From: Thiothrix caldifontis | Lineage (GTDB): Bacteria > Pseudomonadota > Gammaproteobacteria > Thiotrichales > Thiotrichaceae | NCBI RefSeq assembly: GCF_900107695.1 | Contig: NZ_FNQP01000018.1 | Span: 1 to 64,000, forward strand | Reading direction: 5' to 3' | Length of the DNA: 64,000 nt | In this document: piece by piece, positions 26,583 to 36,103 of the stretch | Layout of the letters: each line of letters opens with the position of its first letter | Position numbering within the stretch: the first letter of the stretch is position 1 | The notes under the pieces: generated by a model | The model's database searches: none | Seen by the model: only the letters and a program-made list of their open reading frames with translations | What the model was told of the DNA's origin: nothing | Position numbers and translations under genes: made by a program

Positions 26583-29351
26583 ATGTTTTATTTTTTAAAA
26601 ACTATTCGAGAAGTCAATAGATATATTGTATTTTCTGTCATGGGATTAGTATTGATTGGCTGTGCAGCGGCTCTTGTTGGCGTAGTGGCTAGTTCGTCGG
26701 GTGTTGTCACGGGTGCTGGGGCTGTACTTGCGACTAATCAATTGAAAGTATTGCCCGCTGCGATACTGCCATTTACCTCCGAACTTAACCGTGCAGTTAT
26801 AGCCCCTGATGGATCGCGACTCTATGCGGTTGATCGCTTGCATAATACACTGAATGTTTACGATACAGCGTCACGCAAACTAATAAAGGTTATTGATATT
26901 CCTGAAATCGTTGATAATCGTTGGGGAAATCAGTTTGCCAACAGGCTCATTGTTGCCAATTTAGCAATAAGTTCAGATGGTACAAAGCTCTATATTACCT
27001 GTCCCGGTGTGCAACAACTGGTTGTCATTGATACGGCGACATTAAGCATTGTTAAAACAGTGCCAGATATTGGCGTTAACCCAGTTTCTATCAGCGTATC
27101 CGCCAGTAATAACCAGATATACATAGCGAGCGAAGGATTCATTCCTGGTGTGGATACTGGCGGCAGTCCTAGCACCATTCCTGAAAAAAATGGCAACGTT
27201 GTCATTGTTGATTCCAATACATGGCAGCTAACCAACCTGTCAACACTGGTCAATGAAGTCACGAGTGAACCAGCCATTACCTTTAAACACCCGTCGTCTT
27301 TAGCACCGTCACCGGATGGCAAATATCTTTATGTCACCGATAAAGGTAATAATGCGTTATTCAGAATTAATCTTGCCAATGGTCAAGGTAGAAAAATTAG
27401 TGATGAGTCTCAACCGAGCCACGTTGCCGTGACGCCTAGTGAAGTGGGTTTGATTTTAGTAAGTAACAGTGGTGATGGCACTGTTTCCGTGATTAATAGT
27501 CAGAGTTTAGGGCGTAAACTACTGAGTGATACAGGAATCAGCCCGACCAAGGAAAAACCCGGCTTTATCGCAATCAGCCCGGATGGAAAATGGGCTTTCG
27601 TTGCAAATATCGGTAAGAGTGATGGCTCTATCAGTGATTCAACACAAAGAGAATGTGCAAATGCTGGGCTATCACGTTCCGTTAGTGTTATTGATCTTAA
27701 AACCCAACAAGTGTTAGCAGGAAGCCCCTTGACGGTTGATGCTGAAATAGCAGGGATGGCTATTTACGGTCATCAAAACGATAAGAGCAAGAATGAGTTT
27801 GACATACAGAAAGCTTATCTTGCTGCGACCTGCCCGAATGGCGATTTGCGTGATGATAATTCAATTAATAGGATGTCAGAAATTGATATAACACTGTTAG
27901 CAAGTAATCCGGGGCAAGCAGTCACGCCGATTGAAATTCCAAGTAAGAAATCAGCTTTTGCCATTGCGGTTAAACCTGACGGTTCAGAGGTTTATGTGGT
28001 TCATGCAGATGCTATCACAGTGATTGATGCGAACTCCCGACAAAAATCAGCCTCGATTGCCGCAAGAGGATCTGGCCCATTCGATCTTGATGTTGCCAAT
28101 GATGTGTTAGTAACTACCAATACAGGTGCTAACAGTGCTTCTTTTGTGGATACAAGCACCTGGACTCCTCTGACGACTATACGGAGCTTGTTAGCACCTG
28201 CTTCAGTGGTTGCTGCTAGTAATGGTCAGGCATATGTGGCTAATACCGGAACTTTTCAAACGCCCGGAAAATCCATCTCCGTTATTGGCTTAAGAACAGG
28301 GGTACAGGAGAGGGAGTTGACCACGGCATCATTAACAGCACCATTTTCTCTCGCAGTAACACCAAATGGAACCAGTTTGATTGCAGGATATGCAGGGGGA
28401 TTTACTGATTATCTTCCATTTACTCCTCAAAGTGGTATTAGCCTTTTTGGCGCTACATCTTCGACTGGATTAAGAATCCCCCCACCTAATTTTGGTTATG
28501 AAGAATCTACACGCATTATTGCGCCTAGTAATAATTTTATTTTTGCTACTTCATACGGGGCAATAAATAATTCTTCTCGAAATGAGATGTTGTATTCAAA
28601 TATAAATGAGACTGCCCCCACCTCTGTTAGCCTGTTTGGTTCAACAGATTTAAACGAGAAGCAGCCTTTACCTATTGATATTGAGTATTTCCCCATAGAG
28701 GCGACTCCCACCGAGGCAGCTAAAGGTAAAGTGGCTGTATTGGATTATCTAGGAAAACCTACAGGAACTTATCCCGACGACATTTATTCTGGAGCTTCAG
28801 TTTCTGTATTTGATGTGACATTGGGAACTGATGGCAAAATAACAAAAGTTGAACTTGCCGCTTTCGTCGGCGGTAAGCCCAACCCTGTACTTGTTGGCAA
28901 TCACGCGGCATCGTCCATGCTACTTGCTGCTGATGATGCGAAGGGAACGAATCTTCGCGCTTTCGTAGTGAATAGCGGTGACAAGCAGTTTAGTAGATGC
29001 ACAGACACAGACAAGAAAGTTAAATCCTGTGGTACAGGCAATAGTGTAACGGTTGTGGATATGACAACAGGAACCGTCAATAAAATCATTGAGCGTATTG
29101 GTGATAAGCCCATGGATATTGTGCAGGCAAATGGTAAAGCTTATGTCCCCGCTTATTTCTCCAATCATGTGGCGGTCATTAACCTTGCTTCAGAAACCGT
29201 GGAAAGAACCATTCCCGTCGGCAACGGGCCTGTCAAGGTAACAGCAGATCAGGGTAAGGTGTATGTCGCCAACTCTATAGACGGCACGGTGACAGTCATT
29301 GACGCATTAACTGATCAAGTGATCCAACCTGCTTTGGCAGTAAACCCTTGA
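26583..29351 (+). CDS. YVTN-type beta-propeller lipoprotein
   Basis: A 922-residue protein. The N-terminal hydrophobic segment ends in a lipobox-like VLIGCAA (Cys at about 27), so it is probably a lipoprotein. The rest is made of YVTN/NHL-like blades with repeated phrases such as AVIAPDGSRLYAVD, LAISSDGTKLYIT, LAPSPDGKYLYVTD, IAISPDGKWAFVAN and VKVTADQGKVYVANS, often followed by GTVTVID. About 14 or more blades fit, enough for two propellers. A ggagtgag site precedes the ATG. It is first in an operon with the TPR–CHAT and Ig-like genes; an extracellular or periplasmic ligand-sensing role is inferred. Confidence 0.8.
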   Translation: MFYFLKTIREVNRYIVFSVMGLVLIGCAAALVGVVASSSGVVTGAGAVLATNQLKVLPAAILPFTSELNRAVIAPDGSRLYAVDRLHNTLNVYDTASRKLIKVIDIPEIVDNRWGNQFANRLIVANLAISSDGTKLYITCPGVQQLVVIDTATLSIVKTVPDIGVNPVSISVSASNNQIYIASEGFIPGVDTGGSPSTIPEKNGNVVIVDSNTWQLTNLSTLVNEVTSEPAITFKHPSSLAPSPDGKYLYVTDKGNNALFRINLANGQGRKISDESQPSHVAVTPSEVGLILVSNSGDGTVSVINSQSLGRKLLSDTGISPTKEKPGFIAISPDGKWAFVANIGKSDGSISDSTQRECANAGLSRSVSVIDLKTQQVLAGSPLTVDAEIAGMAIYGHQNDKSKNEFDIQKAYLAATCPNGDLRDDNSINRMSEIDITLLASNPGQAVTPIEIPSKKSAFAIAVKPDGSEVYVVHADAITVIDANSRQKSASIAARGSGPFDLDVANDVLVTTNTGANSASFVDTSTWTPLTTIRSLLAPASVVAASNGQAYVANTGTFQTPGKSISVIGLRTGVQERELTTASLTAPFSLAVTPNGTSLIAGYAGGFTDYLPFTPQSGISLFGATSSTGLRIPPPNFGYEESTRIIAPSNNFIFATSYGAINNSSRNEMLYSNINETAPTSVSLFGSTDLNEKQPLPIDIEYFPIEATPTEAAKGKVAVLDYLGKPTGTYPDDIYSGASVSVFDVTLGTDGKITKVELAAFVGGKPNPVLVGNHAASSMLLAADDAKGTNLRAFVVNSGDKQFSRCTDTDKKVKSCGTGNSVTVVDMTTGTVNKIIERIGDKPMDIVQANGKAYVPAYFSNHVAVINLASETVERTIPVGNGPVKVTADQGKVYVANSIDGTVTVIDALTDQVIQPALAVNP

Positions 29352-29364
29352 TAGGACAATCACC

Positions 29365-32133
29365 ATGGGGGCAAGGTTATTACTGGCGATAGTGGTATTT
29401 ATGGCTGGTCTGGCTGGCTGTTCCTCCATGGGGGTAGCCAAGCTGGATTGCAGCAATCAAACCAAGGATGTATGGGTTGCGGCTGAATGCCGGTTTATAG
29501 CAACTGACTATGCAGGGGCATTACAGGATTACCAACGTATTGCTGCTACCCCAGCAACAAAAGTCCAAGTTGCTAACAAGCTGCAACCCCATGTGGAAAC
29601 CCTCATCACCAAAGGAAAACTGCTGGTCGCACGGGATTATCTGGACACTGGGCTGGCGTTGGCGCGTGCCGTGAATGACCAGCGTTTGACCGCCTCCTAC
29701 CTCATGCTATTGGGTGAATTAGCCTACCGGCTTGGCGACTATGACAAAGCCAAGTCGTACATGGAACAAGCGCAACCCTTACTGAAACAAACTGACCAAC
29801 CCTTATTCGCGATCCGCAATAGGAATAATCTAGGGAATACGCTCAGCAACCTTGGTCAGTTTGATAAAGCGGAACAAGCCTTGGATCAGGCACTGGCGGA
29901 TGCGATTGCCCAGAACGACCACGCCCATATTGCCCAAACCCTGAATAACCAAGGTGGTTTATTTTATAACCTGCGCCGTTACGCCAAGGCCATGATTGTA
30001 CTGGAGCAGGCGGAAGCGCACGCCATCAAAGCACAACACACCCGTTTGCAGCTTTACGCCGCCGCTACCAAAGGCGCGGTGTTACGTCAGCAAGGCGATT
30101 TCGTCAAAGCTTTGCAGGAATACGAACGTGCCTTAACGATAAGCAAGCGTTTTCCTGCGGAGTTACAGCATGAAATTGGCACGAGCAAACGGGTTATCGC
30201 CGAGTTACTGATCTACTCGCCTGAGAATGATCACACTAAAAATCTGGCGCTTGCCGAACAATACCTGCAAGAGGCTTTGGTTTTGCACCGTGAAAATCCC
30301 ATCGAAATGGGTTTGGCGCTCAATCATCTGGGTGAAATCTCCTTGGAAAGGCATGATGTTCCAACCGCTATCCGTTACTTTGAACAAGGTTTGCAAAACT
30401 ACCAAGCATTGGACTATCCAGACGGTGTGGGGCGTAGCCACCTCAATATCGGACGGGCGCATAATGCCGGTGGCCAATACCCAAAAGCGCTTCAGGCACT
30501 GGATAAAGCCAATGAAATCTATACCCGTTTAAGGGATCGTGAGTGGCTGCGCGTGGGGTTATATGAACGTGCGCTTGCCTATGAACGGCTGGGCAAGATT
30601 GATCTGGCGGAACGGGATTATAAAGCCTCCGTGGATAATCTGGAGTCGATCCGTGGCGATGTGCATGGGGATCAGGTGGCGCAGGAGCTGTTCACCGAAG
30701 TCAATAGCAATGTGTATGAACGCTTGGTATCGCTGCTAATGGAGAAAGGGGATATTGCGGGGGCGCTGGAATACATTGAGCGTAGTCGCTTGCGGGCGCT
30801 GGATGAATATATGCTGAGTAGCAGAGGGGGGGACTCTGATTCCAACTCAGCAGAGAGTGATACAAATACTAAAGACGCATTAACGAGGGAAAAAATAAAA
30901 GAACTCCGTGAACAAGCCGCCAAATCTTTGTTAGAGGGTGGTAAAGGCGTAAAAACATTAATGGATACCGCAGCAAAAGAGTTTCAGGATAGGCAGAAAG
31001 ACATTACCCAAAAAGTTACACTAGAGTTCGCGACAACTTCAGTCAACAAAGCTAGTAACTTACCACCAGATACGGCTGTCATTACCTATTTTCCAGCCAT
31101 CAAAGCAACTTATGCTTTTGTATCGCGTGGCGGGCGTAAGCCTGTTGCTTATACTCTAGCCAATTTGGATCAAGCAAAGTTGCATGACTACGTTCTTTCC
31201 GCTCGAAGCTATCTACAGCATAAAGAAAATACTTCAGGTAAGGAGATTCTGGCTTCACTGTATACCATTTTTATTTCACCTATAGAGGAGATGATCCAAG
31301 ACAACCAAACACTCATAATTTATCCACATGATTATCTTACATACATACCTTTTGAAGCTTTGATTTCGCCAGACCAGAAATACTTGGTTGAAAGCAAACG
31401 TGTGACGTATGCACATTCGATAAACGACTTATACGATGCTTTTGATAAAAATCGATCTGGTATAAATTTGCAATCAGTAGCTGTTTTTGCTAACCCGCAA
31501 CCGCTACCCGCAGGGCTAAAAGAACTCGCTAACGCAGAAAAAGAGGCGGACAAAATTAAAGAAAATCTCCCCCAAAGTTTGGTTAAGGTTCTAAAAGGTG
31601 AGCAAGCGACAGAACAAGCTTTCAAGGAAGAATGGGGTAAACACGAAATTATACATGTGGCAGCGCACGGGAAAGCCTCACCGGAGGAATCAGTTTTATA
31701 TTTGGCAAAAGGTAATTCCCAAAATGAAGATGGGAAACTGACGCAAGATGATATGCCTGATTTAGGTGATGATTCCATAGAGAGTTCTGGAAAGGTTCAA
31801 TTAGTGGTTTTGTCTGCTTGTGAAACTGCGGTAGATTCAAACGTGACCAACGCTCCCATGGGTGAATCAGTTGCTAAGCTTGGATTAGCAGGTATGGTGC
31901 ATCAGTTTGCCTCCACAGGTGTGCCATCCAAAATCGGTTCATTGTGGGAGGTCAATGACGCATCAACGTCAGTTTTGATGGGCGACATGTACAAATTCAT
32001 AGGGAAACAGGGAAAAATGAAAGTACCCTATGATGCTTTTCGGGATGCACAATTGGAAATGATTAAAGGTGGTGGTATTCCCAGTCACCCCTTTTACTGG
32101 GCAGGCTTCGTCTATTTTGGTGTTCCTCAATAA
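29365..32133 (+). CDS. TPR–CHAT lipoprotein
   Basis: A 922-residue protein with a lipoprotein signal (LLLAIVVFMAGLAGCSS, Cys19). TPR repeats run from about 45 to 460 (LGDYDKAKSYMEQAQPL, LGQFDKAEQALDQAL, QGDFVKALQEYERAL, GGQYPKALQALDKAN). A linker of charged helices follows, and the C-terminal CHAT domain (about 560-922) has catalytic His768 in IIHVAAHGKASP and Cys819 in LVVLSACETAVDSN, then GMVHQFASTGVPSKIGSLWEV. Proteins with this order are common, but most are cytosolic; the lipobox places this one outside the inner membrane. It starts 13 bases after the propeller gene. Confidence 0.87.
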   Translation: MGARLLLAIVVFMAGLAGCSSMGVAKLDCSNQTKDVWVAAECRFIATDYAGALQDYQRIAATPATKVQVANKLQPHVETLITKGKLLVARDYLDTGLALARAVNDQRLTASYLMLLGELAYRLGDYDKAKSYMEQAQPLLKQTDQPLFAIRNRNNLGNTLSNLGQFDKAEQALDQALADAIAQNDHAHIAQTLNNQGGLFYNLRRYAKAMIVLEQAEAHAIKAQHTRLQLYAAATKGAVLRQQGDFVKALQEYERALTISKRFPAELQHEIGTSKRVIAELLIYSPENDHTKNLALAEQYLQEALVLHRENPIEMGLALNHLGEISLERHDVPTAIRYFEQGLQNYQALDYPDGVGRSHLNIGRAHNAGGQYPKALQALDKANEIYTRLRDREWLRVGLYERALAYERLGKIDLAERDYKASVDNLESIRGDVHGDQVAQELFTEVNSNVYERLVSLLMEKGDIAGALEYIERSRLRALDEYMLSSRGGDSDSNSAESDTNTKDALTREKIKELREQAAKSLLEGGKGVKTLMDTAAKEFQDRQKDITQKVTLEFATTSVNKASNLPPDTAVITYFPAIKATYAFVSRGGRKPVAYTLANLDQAKLHDYVLSARSYLQHKENTSGKEILASLYTIFISPIEEMIQDNQTLIIYPHDYLTYIPFEALISPDQKYLVESKRVTYAHSINDLYDAFDKNRSGINLQSVAVFANPQPLPAGLKELANAEKEADKIKENLPQSLVKVLKGEQATEQAFKEEWGKHEIIHVAAHGKASPEESVLYLAKGNSQNEDGKLTQDDMPDLGDDSIESSGKVQLVVLSACETAVDSNVTNAPMGESVAKLGLAGMVHQFASTGVPSKIGSLWEVNDASTSVLMGDMYKFIGKQGKMKVPYDAFRDAQLEMIKGGGIPSHPFYWAGFVYFGVPQ

Positions 32134-32145
32134 GGTTTGGCATTG

Positions 32146-33750
32146 ATGTTAATACACTGGGCAAAACAGATTACTTTTGTTATCACCCTGCTGATGTCCA
32201 GCCAACTTTGGGCAGGTGATTGCGGCATCCCTTTCCGGTTGGCTTTGCAACAAGAACAGGATCTCTATTTCCAGGGCGATGAAGCCAATCTGACCCTGCA
32301 ACTGCTGGATGACAACGGACAACGGGTTGTTCCCTGCCAAGCGCAGACAGTCCGGCTGGCAATCACCAATCCGGCAAAGCAAATTACCGAGAAAGTGCTG
32401 ACCTTGCCGCAAGGGACATCAACCCTAAAGGTTCCGGTCAAACTGGACTCGCTGGGTTTGTACCGCTTTGCCGCCAAAAACGACAGGCTGTATTCAGCCG
32501 TGTTACACCTGATCAGCAAAGACCCTAAAACACTGACGGATAAGGACAAAACAGAGATTGTGCGCGGCGGTTCCAGTGCTGATGAGGAATGCCCTCCTTT
32601 GGAAATGCTGGATCGAATGACACCTTGGGAGATTACTTTAGTGGCAAATTCAGAGGAAGGTGTTCCTGCTAATGGCAAAGATTCAGTAACGATCGAAGCC
32701 ATGATCAGCAGTAATCAGAATTACATTGATCATGATGTGGGAATCATTCTGGAAGCACTGGGTGGAACGTTATCCACCCCCTCCATTACCATCCCACGTT
32801 GTAAATACAATGGCAAAGTCCAACTAACATCTAATAAACCGGGGCTGGTGACAGTGAATTTCAAGAAATCTGTCGGTGCTAATATGCAACCAATTGACGA
32901 TGGCAAGGTTGAAGTCAAGTTCATTCCGCCGGTCAAGGGGATCAAACTGAAAGCACCGGACAACCTGCAATTGCTGGAAAAGGCTGCTGTCGCCATCGGG
33001 CTGGTGGATGATGAAGGTCGACCAGTACCCAGCACTGAATACCCGGTTGAGCTTAGAGTTTCAGGCAATGCCCGGCTAGAGTCGGAAAATTACTGCGAAG
33101 ACAAAGCCACCAGCAACGACAATGCTACGAGAACCGTTTGTTTTCCTGAAGGAAAATCGCATATCGACGCCCGTTTAATTCCATTGGCTGCCGGGGAGAT
33201 TGACATTGACGCCAGTGCTGCCCGCTTGAGTGGGGCGCAGACCCGCATTCAGGTGATATGGCCGGTATTCCATCTGCTATTGGCGGTGGTGGGCGGAATG
33301 ATGGGCGGTGTTATACTGTCTGTTAGGTATTATTGGCGGCAAAAGCAGCACCATGTGCCGCCGACGCTAAAGCTCATGCCTGTTTTCGTGGGCGCAATCG
33401 TGGGGGCGAGTATTTATTTCCTGCTGTTAGGTCTGGTTCCAATGGAAATTTCGATTCCAGCATGGTTAAAAACCTATCAGGGCAGTTTTGCGATTGCGTT
33501 GCTGGGCGGTAGTGGATTCGCCGCGATTGCCCTATTGTCAGGGCTTAGTGATAGTATGGAAAATAAAGTCATAGAACCCATGCTGAGTAAAATACGGGAA
33601 AAGCGTTGTGCCGCTTTGGTGGATAAATTAAACCGCCTGTATGAGCAATACGATGTTGAAACGCATGTAGAGGAAAGAATACGCATGGAACGTATTATTG
33701 CCGAAACCGAAGCAAGCATAACAAAACTCCAAGGAGGATCTCATGTTTAA
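32146..33750 (+). CDS. Ig-like membrane protein with cytosolic adaptor motif
   Basis: A 534-residue protein. It has a signal peptide (FVITLLMSSQLWAGDC), an extracytoplasmic part with Ig-like folds (about 25-370; GLYRFAAKNDRLYSAVL, PANGKDSVTIEAMISSN, GLVTVNFKKSVG), then membrane helices (VFHLLLAVVGGMMGGVIL, LMPVFVGAIVGASIYFLLL, and a third hydrophobic stretch FAIALLGGSGFAAIALLSG). The C-terminal helix after about residue 480 would be cytosolic and carries YEQYDVETHVEERIRMER, shared with the soluble CHAT protein at 25377. It could pass a signal from the propeller and TPR–CHAT lipoproteins to that protease. The ATG at 32146 is preferred to a TTG at 32137; aagg is correctly spaced. Confidence 0.78.
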   Translation: MLIHWAKQITFVITLLMSSQLWAGDCGIPFRLALQQEQDLYFQGDEANLTLQLLDDNGQRVVPCQAQTVRLAITNPAKQITEKVLTLPQGTSTLKVPVKLDSLGLYRFAAKNDRLYSAVLHLISKDPKTLTDKDKTEIVRGGSSADEECPPLEMLDRMTPWEITLVANSEEGVPANGKDSVTIEAMISSNQNYIDHDVGIILEALGGTLSTPSITIPRCKYNGKVQLTSNKPGLVTVNFKKSVGANMQPIDDGKVEVKFIPPVKGIKLKAPDNLQLLEKAAVAIGLVDDEGRPVPSTEYPVELRVSGNARLESENYCEDKATSNDNATRTVCFPEGKSHIDARLIPLAAGEIDIDASAARLSGAQTRIQVIWPVFHLLLAVVGGMMGGVILSVRYYWRQKQHHVPPTLKLMPVFVGAIVGASIYFLLLGLVPMEISIPAWLKTYQGSFAIALLGGSGFAAIALLSGLSDSMENKVIEPMLSKIREKRCAALVDKLNRLYEQYDVETHVEERIRMERIIAETEASITKLQGGSHV

Positions 33751-34726
33751 AGCACTTATCCTGAGTCAGGTGGAAGGCAAAACCCACGCAGAAATCCGCC
33801 GCCTTAATGTTGACAATTTGCCTGAAGGCGAAGTCTTAGTCGACATTGCCTATTCATCGCTCAATTACAAAGATGGCCTTGCGGTCACGGGTACTGGCAA
33901 AATTATCCGCAACTTCCCAATGGTTCCGGGGATTGATTTTGCGGGGACAGTCGCCGAATCCGCATCCGACCGCTTCAAACCGGGTGATCAGGTGATCCTC
34001 ACCGGCTGGGGGGTCGGCGAACGCCACTGGGGTGGTTTTGCCCAGAAAGCGCGGGTCAAAGCTGATTGGTTAGTCCCCATGCCAGCGGGCTTGGATGCCA
34101 AACAAGCAATGATCATCGGCACCGCAGGCTTTACCGCCATGTTGTGTGTGATGGCGCTGGAAGAATCGGGGGTTACCCCCGATTCCGGCAACCTGGTAGT
34201 CACGGGTGCAGCAGGCGGTGTGGGCAGCGTGTCGGTATTGCTGCTGTCACAACTCGGCTACGCGGTCACGGCGGTATCCGGTCGCCCGGAAACGCAAGAT
34301 TTCCTGACGGGTTTGGGCGCAAAAGCCTTTATTTCACGCGAAGAAATGAGCCGACCGGCACATCCCTTAGAAAGCCAAAACTGGGCCGGTGCGGTGGATG
34401 TGGTCGGTGGCAACACCTTGGCACGGGTTTTGGCTGAAATGCAATACGGCGGCACGGTGGCGGCTTGCGGTTTAGCCGGAGGTTTCGAGCTGAACACCAC
34501 AGTCATGCCGTTCATTTTACGCAATGTCAGCCTGCGCGGGGTGGATTCAGTGAGTTGCCCGCCAGCACGGCGGCTGCGTGCATGGGAACGCCTTGCTGCT
34601 GCCATGCCACCGAGTGCCTATGCCGAATTGGGTTGCGCGATTGCCTTGGAAGAAGTGCCGCAAGCCGCCAAAGACATTTTGGCAGGGCGCATTCAGGGGC
34701 GGCTATTGGTGAATTTGAACCTGTGA
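33743..34726 (+). CDS. acuI: acrylyl-CoA reductase / YhdH-type quinone oxidoreductase
   Basis: A 327-residue medium-chain dehydrogenase of the YhdH/AcuI family. It matches the E. coli YhdH pattern closely: SSLNYKDGLAVTGTGKIIRN, FPMVPGIDFAGTV, LTGWGVGERHWGG, IIGTAGFTAMLCVMALE and MPFILRNVSLRGVDSV. The NADPH-binding loop is TGAAGGVGSVSVLLL. AcuI reduces acryloyl-CoA to propionyl-CoA with NADPH. A strong aaggagga lies before the ATG, which overlaps the end of the Ig-like gene by eight bases. The link to that operon is probably incidental. Confidence 0.93.
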   Translation: MFKALILSQVEGKTHAEIRRLNVDNLPEGEVLVDIAYSSLNYKDGLAVTGTGKIIRNFPMVPGIDFAGTVAESASDRFKPGDQVILTGWGVGERHWGGFAQKARVKADWLVPMPAGLDAKQAMIIGTAGFTAMLCVMALEESGVTPDSGNLVVTGAAGGVGSVSVLLLSQLGYAVTAVSGRPETQDFLTGLGAKAFISREEMSRPAHPLESQNWAGAVDVVGGNTLARVLAEMQYGGTVAACGLAGGFELNTTVMPFILRNVSLRGVDSVSCPPARRLRAWERLAAAMPPSAYAELGCAIALEEVPQAAKDILAGRIQGRLLVNLNL

Positions 34727-35802
34727 TGCAGCGGAAACACACCATAACACCTGTGCAACTGACCTTCGCACCACCGGCGTTGGCGTGCCGCGATGCACTT
34801 TCCGCCGTCGTGCCAATCGGGGATAGTTTGTGGGTTGCTAACGATGAAACCACCCATCTGGAACGCCTCACCTACCAAGGTGAAACACCGGATGGCAACC
34901 CGCATTATGCCGCCCACACCCGTATTAACCTGCATGACTACCTGAAACTGCCCGTTGCAGCCGCTGCCGCTGACAACGAAGTCGATGTGGAAGGCTTGGC
35001 CTGTGCCGATGGTTATTTGTGGCTCGTTGGTTCGCATAGCCTCAAGCGTAAACAGCCCAAATCCGGTAATGCCAGCAAAGGTATTGAACGGCTGGCAACG
35101 CTGACTACTGACGCTAACCGTTACTTGTTAGCGCGTATCCCATGGGTGCAAGAACATGGGAACACCACCTTGCAAGCACCTGCTGCACAATTACCGATCC
35201 ACAAAGACGGTAATGCGCTGCTGGATGCGTTGCACGATGACCCGCACCTCGGCGCATTCCTGCGTATTCCCGGTAAGGATAACGGTTTCGACATCGAAGG
35301 GCTGGCCGTGGTGGGTCAGCGCGTGTTTCTCGGTTTGCGCGGCCCAGTGTTGCGTGGTTGGGCGGTAATTCTGGAATTGGCGGTGGAAGCCGCTAATGAC
35401 GCACCCTCTACCTTGCAGCTAGTCAAGATAGGTAAAGGCAAGCGCCCTTACCGCAAGCATTTTCTGCCACTCAATGGTTTAGGGGTGCGGGATTTGTGCG
35501 TACAGGGCAATGATTTGCTGATTCTGGCAGGGCCAACCATGAGTATTGACGGGCCGGTGCGAGTCTACCGTTGGTTAGGTGGGGCAAACCCGAATGCTGA
35601 CAGCCTAGTCACAACAGAAGCCTTACAGATTGTGACTGAAATCCCCCACGGTCACGGCGATGACCATGCCGAAGGCATGTGTTTGTGGCAGCAGGCGGAT
35701 GGGCAGGATGCGCTGTTAATGGTGTATGACAATGCGGCACAAGCGCGGAAGCGGGGCAAAGACGGTGTATTAGCCGATCTTTTCCCAATCACAAGCGGTT
35801 GA
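34726..35802 (+). CDS. DUF3616 protein
   Basis: A 358-residue protein with propeller-like features and DUF3616 phrases: ALSAVVPIGDSLWVANDET, EVDVEGLACADGYLWLVGSHSLKR, NGFDIEGLAVVGQRVFLGLRGPVLRGWA and GHGDDHAEGMCL. The function of this family is unknown. The ATG at 34726 overlaps the acuI stop (TGATG), so the genes are coupled; a longer upstream reading frame lies inside acuI and is rejected. No signal peptide is visible. Confidence 0.85.
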   Translation: MQRKHTITPVQLTFAPPALACRDALSAVVPIGDSLWVANDETTHLERLTYQGETPDGNPHYAAHTRINLHDYLKLPVAAAAADNEVDVEGLACADGYLWLVGSHSLKRKQPKSGNASKGIERLATLTTDANRYLLARIPWVQEHGNTTLQAPAAQLPIHKDGNALLDALHDDPHLGAFLRIPGKDNGFDIEGLAVVGQRVFLGLRGPVLRGWAVILELAVEAANDAPSTLQLVKIGKGKRPYRKHFLPLNGLGVRDLCVQGNDLLILAGPTMSIDGPVRVYRWLGGANPNADSLVTTEALQIVTEIPHGHGDDHAEGMCLWQQADGQDALLMVYDNAAQARKRGKDGVLADLFPITSG

Positions 35803-35849
35803 ACGTTTTATAGTCACACACTTGCAAGTCAAGCAAACCCATTCCAATA

Positions 35850-35869
35850 TACACATATTACGTGTACAC
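35850..35869. promoter_or_regulatory. operator-like inverted repeat before RHH/PIN genes
   Basis: tacac–atattac–gtgta with an adjoining gtgtacac palindrome lies 12 bases before the antitoxin ATG, the usual place for autoregulation by an RHH antitoxin–toxin complex. Confidence 0.35.
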
Positions 35870-35881
35870 GGAGACTGTGCC

Positions 35882-36103
35882 ATGAATATCACTCTGTCTG
35901 TTGACGACACGCTTGTGACAGAAGCTCGTCGGGTTGCTACGACGATGGGCAAAAGCCTGAATCAGATTATCCGCGAATATCTGGAACACTTAACCCGCCA
36001 GCAAAAAACCGAGGCTGATTTCGATGAATTCGCCGCGTTGTGTGGGCAGGGTAACTCGCACGGCTGGAGATTCAATCGGGATGAATTGCATGAAAGAACG
36101 TAG
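35882..36103 (+). CDS. antitoxin-like protein of a PIN toxin pair
   Basis: A 73-residue protein with an RHH-like start (MNITLSVDDTLVTEARRVA, then GKSLNQIIREYLEHL) and a C-terminal tail (GNSHGWRFNRDELHERT) that would wrap the toxin. This combination is typical of antitoxins for VapC-like PIN nucleases. Its end overlaps the PIN gene by 14 bases, ensuring coupled synthesis. Confidence 0.8.
   Translation: MNITLSVDDTLVTEARRVATTMGKSLNQIIREYLEHLTRQQKTEADFDEFAALCGQGNSHGWRFNRDELHERT

Noticed and set aside
34465-34725. N-terminal extension of the DUF3616 gene
   Set aside because: It lies within acuI in another frame; the coupled ATG at 34726 fits better.
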